A stretch of 64,000 nt of DNA from Ancylobacter defluvii (GTDB lineage Bacteria > Pseudomonadota > Alphaproteobacteria > Rhizobiales > Xanthobacteraceae): positions 1-64,000 of the forward strand of contig NZ_JAHBGD010000016.1 of the NCBI RefSeq assembly GCF_018390605.1, given 5' to 3'. The notes beneath the pieces were generated by a model. The model was not told the DNA's origin. It was given only the letters and a program-made list of their open reading frames with translations, and did no database searches. How positions within the stretch are numbered: the stretch's first letter is position 1; the number at the start of each line of letters is the position of its first letter. This document shows positions 56,943 to 64,000 of this stretch, piece by piece. Both the position numbers and the translations under genes were made by a program.

Positions 56943-57557
56943 ATGGACGAGACGCTGAGAGAGCTTGGGGCGCACATCGCCGAGGCGATGCCGGATGCGA
57001 TCGACGAGATCGTCGTCGCCTATGGCGAGCTTACCGTGGTGGTGCCAGCCGCCGAGGTGGTGAAGGTGCTGACCTTCCTGCGTGACGATCCGTCCTGCCG
57101 GTTCGTCAGCTTCGTCGATGTGTGCGGTGTGGATTGGCCGAAGCGCGAGAAGCGCTTCGACGTCGTCTACCATCTGCTGTCGCCGACGCTGAATGCCCGC
57201 ATCCGGGTCAAGGCCGAGACCGACGAGACGACGCCGGTGCCTTCGGCCACCGGAGTGTTCGCCGGCGCGCTGTGGTTCGAGCGTGAAGCCTACGACATGT
57301 ACGGCATCCTGTTCTCCGGCCATCCGGAGCTGCGGCGCCTGCTCACCGATTATGGCTTCGACGGCTATCCGCTGCGTAAGGACTTCCCGACCACCGGCTT
57401 CGTCGAGGTGCGCTATGACGACGAGCGCAAGCGCGTCGTCTACGAGCCGGTGAAGCTCGCGCAGGAGTTCCGCAATTTCGACTTCCTGTCGCCGTGGGAG
57501 GGGCCGGACTACGTGCTCCCGGGCGATGAGAAGGCTTCTGCCCCCAAGGCCGGTTGA
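56943..57557 (+). CDS. nuoC: NADH-quinone oxidoreductase subunit C
   Basis: A 204-residue 30-kDa hydrophilic subunit, separate from NuoD as in alphaproteobacteria and mitochondria. Typical stretches are [47 protein letters not shown] and [14 protein letters not shown]. Confidence 0.95.
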   Translation: MDETLRELGAHIAEAMPDAIDEIVVAYGELTVVVPAAEVVKVLTFLRDDPSCRFVSFVDVCGVDWPKREKRFDVVYHLLSPTLNARIRVKAETDETTPVPSATGVFAGALWFEREAYDMYGILFSGHPELRRLLTDYGFDGYPLRKDFPTTGFVEVRYDDERKRVVYEPVKLAQEFRNFDFLSPWEGPDYVLPGDEKASAPKAG

Positions 57558-57574
57558 GGCGGAGTGAGACGACC

Positions 57575-58792
57575 ATGAACGCCGCTGTCAGCACTGCGTC
57601 TGCCACCACCACCGATCCCAACGTCCGCAATTTCCAGATCAATTTCGGTCCGCAGCATCCGGCGGCGCACGGCGTGTTGCGCCTGGTGCTGGAGCTCGAC
57701 GGCGAGATCGTCGAGCGTGTCGATCCGCATATCGGCCTGCTGCACCGCGGCACCGAGAAGCTGATCGAGACCAAGACCTTCACCCAGGCGATGCCCTATT
57801 TCGACCGGCTCGACTATGTCGCGCCGATGAACCAGGAGCATGCCTACTGCCTTGCCATCGAGCGGCTGCTCGGGGTGGAAGTGCCCAAGCGCGGACAGTT
57901 GATCCGCGTGCTCTATTCCGAGATCGGCCGCATCCTGTCGCATATGCTCAATGTGACGACGCAGGCGATGGACGTCGGCGCGCTCACCCCGCCGCTGTGG
58001 GGCTTCGAGGAGCGCGAGAAACTGATGGTGTTCTATGAGCGCGCCTCCGGCTCGCGCATGCACGCCGCCTATTTCCGTCCCGGCGGCGTCCACCAGGACC
58101 TGCCGCGCCAGCTGGTACAGGACATCCTCGACTGGATCGAGCCGTTCCTGAAGGTCTGCGACGACCTCGAGGGGCTGCTCACCGACAACCGCATCTTCAA
58201 GCAGCGCAATGTCGATATCGGCATCGTGTCGCTGGAGGACGCCTTCGCCTGGGGCTTCTCCGGGGTGATGGTGCGCGGCTCCGGCGCGGCCTGGGACCTG
58301 CGCAAGGCGCAGCCCTATGAGTGCTATGACGAGCTGGAATTCGACATTCCGATCGGCAAGAACTGCGACAATTACGATCGCTACTGTATTCGCATGGAGG
58401 AGATGCGGCAGTCGGCCTACATCATGCGCCAGTGCTGCGAGCGTCTTCTCAAGGAGGCCGGCCCGGTCTCGGCGGTGGATAACAAGATCGTCGCGCCCAA
58501 GCGCGGCGAGATGAAGCGCTCGATGGAAGCGCTCATCCATCACTTCAAGCTCTACACCGAAGGCTTCCATGTTCCGGCCGGCGAAGTTTACGCGGCGGTG
58601 GAAGCGCCCAAGGGCGAATTCGGCGTCTATCTGGTGTCTGACGGCACCAACAAGCCCTACCGCTGCAAGATACGCGCGCCGGGTTTCGCCCATCTTCAAT
58701 CGATGGATTTCATGTGCCGCGGCTACATGCTGGCGGACGTCTCGGCGATCCTCGGGTCGCTGGACATCGTTTTCGGGGAAGTGGACCGCTGA
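57575..58792 (+). CDS. nuoD: NADH-quinone oxidoreductase subunit D
   Basis: A 405-residue 49-kDa subunit forming the quinone site with NuoB. It opens with [26 protein letters not shown] (the quinone-binding His) and has [26 protein letters not shown] and the C-terminal [12 protein letters not shown] 57575 was chosen; a TTG at 57554 would add seven residues. Confidence 0.96.
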   Translation: MNAAVSTASATTTDPNVRNFQINFGPQHPAAHGVLRLVLELDGEIVERVDPHIGLLHRGTEKLIETKTFTQAMPYFDRLDYVAPMNQEHAYCLAIERLLGVEVPKRGQLIRVLYSEIGRILSHMLNVTTQAMDVGALTPPLWGFEEREKLMVFYERASGSRMHAAYFRPGGVHQDLPRQLVQDILDWIEPFLKVCDDLEGLLTDNRIFKQRNVDIGIVSLEDAFAWGFSGVMVRGSGAAWDLRKAQPYECYDELEFDIPIGKNCDNYDRYCIRMEEMRQSAYIMRQCCERLLKEAGPVSAVDNKIVAPKRGEMKRSMEALIHHFKLYTEGFHVPAGEVYAAVEAPKGEFGVYLVSDGTNKPYRCKIRAPGFAHLQSMDFMCRGYMLADVSAILGSLDIVFGEVDR

Positions 58793-58830
58793 GCCAATGA
58801 GGCAAGACGGTTCGATCGGAAGGGTACGGC

Positions 58831-59697
58831 ATGTCGGTCCGTAGGCTTGCGCCCAAGGAGTTGCAGCCCGAGAGCTTCGCCTTCACGGCGGAGAATCTGG
58901 CTTGGGCGGAAAACACCATCGCCAAGTATCCGGCTGGCCGGCAGGCCAGCGCGGTGATTCCGCTGCTCATGCGCGCGCAGGAACAGGCCGGCGGCTGGGT
59001 GTCGGAACCGGCGATGCGTTATGTCGGCGACATGCTCGGCATGGCGCCGATCCGCGTCTACGAGGTCGCCACCTTCTACACGCAGTTCCAGCTGCTCCCG
59101 GTCGGCCGCAAGGCGCATATCCAGGTCTGCGGCACCACGCCCTGCATGCTGAAGGGCGCCGGCGACCTGATGAAGGTCTGCAAGAACAAGATCCACGCCG
59201 AGCCCTTCCATCTCAACGAGAGCGGCACACTCTCCTGGGAAGAGGTGGAATGTGCCGGTGCCTGCGTGAACGCCCCGATGGTGCAGGTGGTGAACGAGGT
59301 GTTCGAGGACCTCACCCCCGAGATCCTCGAAGGCATCATCGACGCCTTCGAGCGTGGGGAAAAGCCGACCACCGGCCCGCAGAATGGCCGCAAGAGCTCC
59401 GAGCCGGTCACAGGCCTGCGCGTGCTGACCTCGCCGGAGCTGTATGACGGCTCGATGGTCGGCACCGGTGTCGGCCTTGCCGCCGCCCGCGAGGCGATCG
59501 CCGCCCGCGCGGCTGCAGCCGCGGCGCCCAAGCCGGCGGAGCCCGCCGCCGCTGCGGCGCCGGCCGCCCCGCCGAAGAGCGATCCCGCCCCGGCCAAGCC
59601 GCCGGTTGCCGAGGCGGTGAAGGCCGCCGGCAGCGCCGACAGCGATAAGCCGTCCAAGCCCGTAGCGCCGCCTCCGGCCGGCGAGAAGGGTAACTGA
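58831..59697 (+). CDS. nuoE: NADH-quinone oxidoreductase subunit E with long Ala/Pro tail
   Basis: A 288-residue 24-kDa subunit carrying the N1a 2Fe-2S cluster on C100, C105 ([11 protein letters not shown]), C141 and C145 ([10 protein letters not shown]). The conserved fold ends near residue 205. Residues about 218-288 form an Ala-, Pro- and Lys-rich tail ([20 protein letters not shown] and similar) with no role in the cluster. Many NuoE proteins end near 170-220 residues, so the tail is an extension. Confidence 0.94.
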   Translation: MSVRRLAPKELQPESFAFTAENLAWAENTIAKYPAGRQASAVIPLLMRAQEQAGGWVSEPAMRYVGDMLGMAPIRVYEVATFYTQFQLLPVGRKAHIQVCGTTPCMLKGAGDLMKVCKNKIHAEPFHLNESGTLSWEEVECAGACVNAPMVQVVNEVFEDLTPEILEGIIDAFERGEKPTTGPQNGRKSSEPVTGLRVLTSPELYDGSMVGTGVGLAAAREAIAARAAAAAAPKPAEPAAAAAPAAPPKSDPAPAKPPVAEAVKAAGSADSDKPSKPVAPPPAGEKGN

Positions 59698-59707
59698 GGA
59701 GCGAACC

Positions 59708-61009
59708 ATGCTGGCCGACAAGGATCGCATCTTCACCAATATCTACGGCTACCAGGATTGGGGCCTTCAGGGCGCGCTGAAGCGTGGCTCCTGGGACGGC
59801 ACCAAGACCATCATCGAGGCCGGCCGCGACTGGATCATCGACCAGATGAAGGCCTCCGGCCTGCGCGGCCGCGGCGGGGCGGGCTTCCCCACCGGCCTGA
59901 AATGGTCGTTCATGCCCAAGCAGTCGGACGGGCGGCCGCATTATCTCGTCGTCAATGCCGACGAATCCGAGCCCGGCACCTGCAAGGACCGCGAGATCCT
60001 GCGCCACGACCCGCATCATCTGGTCGAGGGCTGCCTGATCGCCGGCTTCGCCATGGGCGCGCATGCCGCCTACATCTATGTGCGCGGCGAGTTCATCCTC
60101 GAGCGCGAGCGCCTGCAGGCGGCGGTCGATCAGGCCTATGAGGCCAAGCTGATCGGCAAGGACAACGTGCATGGCTGGGACTTCGACATCGTCGTCCACC
60201 ATGGCGCCGGCGCCTATATCTGCGGCGAGGAAACCGCGCTCATCGAGAGCCTGGAAGGCAAGAAGGGCCAGCCGCGGCTGAAGCCGCCTTTCCCGGCGAA
60301 TGTCGGCCTCTATGGCTGCCCGACCACGGTGAATAACGTCGAATCCATCGCGGTGGCGCCGACCATCCTGCGGCGCGGGCCGGCCTGGTTCTCCGGCATC
60401 GGCCGCGCCAACAATGTCGGCACCAAGCTGTTCGGCATTTCCGGCCATGTGAACACGCCCTGCATCGTCGAAGAGGCGATGAGCATCCCGTTCAAGGAAT
60501 TGATCGAGAAGCATGGCGGCGGCGTGCGCGGCGGCTGGGACAACCTGCTCGCCATCATTCCCGGCGGCGCCTCCTGCCCGGTGATCCCGGCGGCGGACTG
60601 CGCCGAGCTGATCATGGATTTCGACGGCTGCCGCGCCGCGAAGTCGTCGTTCGGCACCGCCGGCGTGCTGGTGATGGACAAGCAGACCGATATCATCCGC
60701 GCCATCGCCCGCATCTCCTATTTCTTCCGGCACGAGAGCTGCGGCCAGTGTACGCCCTGCCGCGAAGGCACCGGCTGGATGTGGCGGGTGATGGACCGCA
60801 TGGCGGAGGGCCGCGCCCAGAAGCGCGAGATCGACCTCCTGTTGCAGGTTACCACCCAGATCGAGGGTCACACCATCTGCGCGCTCGGCGACGCCGCCGC
60901 GTGGCCGGTGCAGGGCCTGATCCGGCATTTCCGTCCCGAGATCGAGAAGCGGATCGACCAGTATTCGGCGAATCCCCATTCCGACCCGGTGCCGGTGGCG
61001 GCGGAGTAA
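59708..61009 (+). CDS. nuoF: NADH-quinone oxidoreductase subunit F
   Basis: A 433-residue 51-kDa subunit that binds NADH, FMN and the N3 cluster. The NADH-binding loop is [15 protein letters not shown], the FMN region includes [19 protein letters not shown], and [12 protein letters not shown] supplies three cluster ligands, with a fourth in [12 protein letters not shown]. The gap to nuoE is 10 bases and to nuoG 9 bases. Confidence 0.97.
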   Translation: MLADKDRIFTNIYGYQDWGLQGALKRGSWDGTKTIIEAGRDWIIDQMKASGLRGRGGAGFPTGLKWSFMPKQSDGRPHYLVVNADESEPGTCKDREILRHDPHHLVEGCLIAGFAMGAHAAYIYVRGEFILERERLQAAVDQAYEAKLIGKDNVHGWDFDIVVHHGAGAYICGEETALIESLEGKKGQPRLKPPFPANVGLYGCPTTVNNVESIAVAPTILRRGPAWFSGIGRANNVGTKLFGISGHVNTPCIVEEAMSIPFKELIEKHGGGVRGGWDNLLAIIPGGASCPVIPAADCAELIMDFDGCRAAKSSFGTAGVLVMDKQTDIIRAIARISYFFRHESCGQCTPCREGTGWMWRVMDRMAEGRAQKREIDLLLQVTTQIEGHTICALGDAAAWPVQGLIRHFRPEIEKRIDQYSANPHSDPVPVAAE

Positions 61010-61018
61010 GAGAGCACC

Positions 61019-63097
61019 ATGGCCAAGCTCATCGTCGACGACATCGAGGTCGAAGTTCCCGCCGAGTACACGCTGCTTCAGGCGTGCGAGGCGGCGGGGG
61101 CTGAAATTCCGCGCTTCTGCTTCCATGAGCGCCTGTCGATTGCCGGCAACTGCCGGATGTGCCTCGTCGAGGTGAAGGGTGGCCCGCCCAAGCCGCAGGC
61201 CAGCTGCGCGATGAGCGTGCGCGACCTGCGCCCCGGCCCGAACGGCGAGCCCCCGGTCATCCTCACCAAGTCGCCGATGGTGAAGAAGGCCCGCGAAGGG
61301 GTGATGGAGTTCCTGCTCATCAACCACCCGCTGGATTGCCCGATCTGCGACCAGGGCGGCGAGTGCGACCTGCAGGACCAGGCCATGGCCTATGGCGTGG
61401 ATACCTCCCGCTACGCCGAGAACAAGCGCGCGGTCGAGGACAAGTATATCGGCCCGCTGGTGAAGACCTCGATGACGCGCTGCATCCAGTGCACGCGCTG
61501 CGTCCGCTTCACTACCGAAGTCGCCGGCGTCGCCGAGCTCGGCGCTATCGGCCGCGGCGAGGACATGGAGATCACCACCTATCTCGAGGCGGCGCTCTCC
61601 TCCGAATTGCAGGGCAATGTCGTCGACCTCTGCCCGGTCGGTGCGTTGACCCAGCGTCCCTACGCCTACCACGCCCGCCCGTGGGAGCTGGTGAAGACCG
61701 AATCCATCGACGTGATGGACGCGGTTGGCTCGAATATCCGCGTCGACACCCGCGGCCGCGAGGTGATGCGCATCCTGCCGCGTCTCCACGAGGACGTGAA
61801 CGAGGAGTGGATATCCGACAAGACCCGCTACATCTGGGACGGCCTCAAGACCCAGCGCCTCGACCGCCCCTATGTGCGCGTCGGTGGCAAGCTGCGTCCC
61901 GCCGGCTGGCCGGAGGCCTTCGCCGCCATTGCCGCCAAGGTGAAGGGCGTGCCGGGCAGCCGCATAGGCGGGCTGATCGGCGATCTGTCCTCGGTCGAGG
62001 AAGTGTTCGCGCTCAAGCAGCTGCTCGCCGCGCTCGGCTCGACCAGCATCGATGCCCGCCAGGATGGCGCCAAGCTCGACCCGGCGCTGGGCCGCGCGTC
62101 CTACCTGTTCAATGCCACCATTGCCGGCATCGAGCAGGCGGATGCGCTGCTGATCGTCGGCGCCAATCCGCGCCTTGAGGCGTCGGTGCTCAATGCCCGT
62201 ATCCGCAAGCGCTGGCTGCACGGCAATTTCCCGATCGGGCTGATCGGCGAGGCCGTCGACCTCACCTATGGCTATGACTATCTCGGCGCGGGCACCGATA
62301 CGCTGTCCGACCTGGTCGGCAGCGGCACCTTTGCCGAGACGCTGAAGAACGCCAAGCATCCGCTGATCCTGGTTGGCCAGGGCGCGCTGTCGCGGCCGGA
62401 CGGCGCGGCGGTGCTGGCGCTGGCGGCGCGGCTGGCGGTGTCGGTCGGTGCGGTGAAGGAGGGCTGGAACGGCTTCTCGGTGCTGCACACCGCCGCTTCG
62501 CGCGTCGGCGCGCTCGATGTCGGCGCGGTGCCGGGCGAGGGCGGTCTCGACGCCGTCGCCATGACCAACCCGGGCGGAGTTGACGTGTTGTTCGCGCTCG
62601 GCGCAGACGAGATTGACATCGCTCCGGGGGCCTTCGTAGTTTATATCGGCACCCATGGCGACCGCGGCGCCCATCGCGCCGACGTCATCCTGCCGGGGGC
62701 GGCCTATACCGAGAAGTCCGGCACCTATGTGAACACCGAGGGGCGGGCACAGATCGCCAACCGCGCGGCGTTCCCGCCCGGCGAGGCGCGCGAGGAATGG
62801 GCGATCCTGCGGGCGCTCTCCGACGTGCTCGGCAAGAAGCTGCCCTTCGACAGCCTCGGCCAGCTGCGCGCCGCGCTCTATGCGGCGCATCCGCACCTGG
62901 CCCGCATCGACCATGTCGAGGCGGCCGATGCGCAGGTGGTGATCGACCTCGCGGCTCGGGGCGGCGATACGGCGAGCGCGCCGTTCCATGCCGCCGTGAC
63001 CGCGTTCTATCTCACCAATCCGATCGCCCGCGCCTCCGCCGTGATGGCGGAATGCTCCGCGCTCGCGCAAGACCGCCTCGCGGCGGCGGCCGAGTAA
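61019..63097 (+). CDS. nuoG: NADH-quinone oxidoreductase subunit G
   Basis: A 692-residue 75-kDa subunit. The N-terminus has the 2Fe-2S site ([19 protein letters not shown]) and two 4Fe-4S sites ([25 protein letters not shown]). A molybdopterin oxidoreductase-like region follows from about residue 215 without cofactor motifs, as expected for the mitochondrial-type protein. Confidence 0.96.
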   Translation: MAKLIVDDIEVEVPAEYTLLQACEAAGAEIPRFCFHERLSIAGNCRMCLVEVKGGPPKPQASCAMSVRDLRPGPNGEPPVILTKSPMVKKAREGVMEFLLINHPLDCPICDQGGECDLQDQAMAYGVDTSRYAENKRAVEDKYIGPLVKTSMTRCIQCTRCVRFTTEVAGVAELGAIGRGEDMEITTYLEAALSSELQGNVVDLCPVGALTQRPYAYHARPWELVKTESIDVMDAVGSNIRVDTRGREVMRILPRLHEDVNEEWISDKTRYIWDGLKTQRLDRPYVRVGGKLRPAGWPEAFAAIAAKVKGVPGSRIGGLIGDLSSVEEVFALKQLLAALGSTSIDARQDGAKLDPALGRASYLFNATIAGIEQADALLIVGANPRLEASVLNARIRKRWLHGNFPIGLIGEAVDLTYGYDYLGAGTDTLSDLVGSGTFAETLKNAKHPLILVGQGALSRPDGAAVLALAARLAVSVGAVKEGWNGFSVLHTAASRVGALDVGAVPGEGGLDAVAMTNPGGVDVLFALGADEIDIAPGAFVVYIGTHGDRGAHRADVILPGAAYTEKSGTYVNTEGRAQIANRAAFPPGEAREEWAILRALSDVLGKKLPFDSLGQLRAALYAAHPHLARIDHVEAADAQVVIDLAARGGDTASAPFHAAVTAFYLTNPIARASAVMAECSALAQDRLAAAAE

Positions 63098-63109
63098 GGG
63101 GAGGGGAGC

Positions 63110-64000
63110 ATGACCGAGACCGTGACCACCACCTGGTTCGATACCCTCATCCACGTCCTGATCATCGTCGCCCAGAGCCTCGGGCTGCTGGTCGGCCTGC
63201 TGATCATCGTCGCCTATGTGCTGCTGGCCGACCGCAAGATCTGGGCAGCAGTGCAGCTGCGCCGCGGCCCCAACGTGGTCGGCCCCTTCGGCCTGTTCCA
63301 GTCCTTCGCCGACCTGCTCAAATTCGTGCTGAAGGAGCCGGTGATCCCCGACGGCTCGAACAAGGGCGTGTTCCTGCTCGCTCCGTTCGTCACCTGCCTG
63401 CTGGCGCTGGCCGCCTGGGCGGTGGTGCCGATCGACGCCGGCTGGGTGGTCGCCGACATCAATGTCGGCGTGCTGTACATCTTCGCCATCTCGTCGCTCG
63501 GTGTGTACGGCGTGATCATGGGCGGCTGGGCGTCGAACTCGAAGTATCCCTTCCTGTCGGCCCTTCGCGCAGCCGCGCAGATGGTGTCCTACGAGGTCTC
63601 GATCGGCTTCGTCATCGTCACCGTGCTGATGTGCGCCGGCTCGCTGAACCTGTCGGCGATCGTCGAGGCGCAGAATGGCGCGCTCGGCATGTTCGGCTGG
63701 TACTGGCTGCCGCTGTTCCCGATGTTCGTGATCTTCTTCATCTCGGCGCTGGCCGAGACCAATCGCCCGCCCTTCGATCTTGGCGAAGCGGAATCCGAAC
63801 TCGTCGCCGGCTTCATGGTGGAATACGGTTCGACACCCTACATGATGTTCATGCTGGGTGAGTACGTGGCGATCATGACCATGTGCGCGCTGACCACGAT
63901 CCTGTTCATGGGCGGATGGTTGCCGCCCTTCCCGATCGCGCCCTTCACCTGGGTGCCGGGGATCGTGTGGTTCCTGCTTAAGGTCCTGCTGGTCTTCTTC
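63110..64000 (+). CDS. nuoH: NADH-quinone oxidoreductase subunit H (3' end outside the window)
   Basis: ATG 63110 follows GGGGAGGGGAG, and the frame is open to the last base, giving 297 codons of a protein usually about 340 residues long. It starts [20 protein letters not shown] and has the conserved [37 protein letters not shown] and [23 protein letters not shown], which line the quinone channel. The missing part would hold the last helix or two. Confidence 0.95.
   Translation, partial: MTETVTTTWFDTLIHVLIIVAQSLGLLVGLLIIVAYVLLADRKIWAAVQLRRGPNVVGPFGLFQSFADLLKFVLKEPVIPDGSNKGVFLLAPFVTCLLALAAWAVVPIDAGWVVADINVGVLYIFAISSLGVYGVIMGGWASNSKYPFLSALRAAAQMVSYEVSIGFVIVTVLMCAGSLNLSAIVEAQNGALGMFGWYWLPLFPMFVIFFISALAETNRPPFDLGEAESELVAGFMVEYGSTPYMMFMLGEYVAIMTMCALTTILFMGGWLPPFPIAPFTWVPGIVWFLLKVLLVFF

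Noticed and set aside
59408-63154. Very long open frame on the minus strand opposite nuoF and nuoG
   Set aside because: High-GC codon bias creates long antisense frames. This one lacks recognisable domains, is His-, Arg- and Ala-rich, and the opposite strand encodes clear complex I subunits.

Overview
The window looks like chromosomal DNA of a high-GC alphaproteobacterium of the order Hyphomicrobiales, and gene content and order would fit a Xanthobacteraceae-type organism (inference, no database was searched). Supporting signs are a PopZ-type polar organiser between tolC and valS, an ExoR-type Sel1 protein next to ilvD, the run scpA-scpB-(ABC)-tatABC-serS-surE-pcm-LytM factor, secDF followed by an NDUFAF3-like and an NDUFAF6-like gene, and an alphaproteobacterial nuoABCDEFGH operon.

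Layout. 1-2970: accessory edge with the tail of an isochorismatase-family hydrolase, a decayed IS3-family element, and three unrecognised small genes that end at a terminator and a tRNA-Asn. 2966-5225: an MsbA-like exporter between tRNA-Asn and tRNA-Cys. 5584-12515: Pcm-like methyltransferase, TolC, PopZ, ValRS. 12516-13111: nested inverted repeats without a gene. 13112-25052: MgtC-like protein, IlvD, ExoR, exonuclease III, small proteins, MTA/SAH nucleosidase, ErpA, dGTPase-like protein, ArgRS, SPOR protein. 25070-35457: cell-cycle, Tat, SerRS, SurE, Pcm and LytM block. 35546-43897: DUF815 ATPase, YajC, SecD, SecF, two likely complex I assembly factors, a GDP-mannose-forming enzyme, an AI-2E family membrane protein. 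44016-49959: tRNA-Asp, then a LysR regulator divergent from a four-gene L-rhamnonate catabolic operon closed by a strong terminator. 49963-55552: CoA transferase, YkuD and MepA peptidoglycan enzymes, GMC oxidoreductase. 55963-64000: nuoA to nuoG plus the first 297 codons of nuoH.

How the genes work together. The 45.6-49.9 kb operon reads as a complete route from imported L-rhamnonate to pyruvate plus L-lactate by the diketo-hydrolase pathway. The Mth938-family and squalene-synthase-like genes at 39.8-41.1 kb resemble mitochondrial complex I assembly factors, and the complex I operon itself lies about 15 kb away. Tat, Sec accessory, LytM, YkuD, MepA, SPOR, PopZ and ScpAB genes make the window rich in envelope and division functions.

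The most unusual observation is inside serS. An in-frame stretch of about 69 codons (roughly 31583-31789) sits between class II motifs 1 and 2. It is about 43-44% GC in a gene and neighbourhood near two-thirds GC, and it makes SerRS about 505 residues long instead of about 430. It looks like a foreign or differently constrained insert in an essential enzyme.
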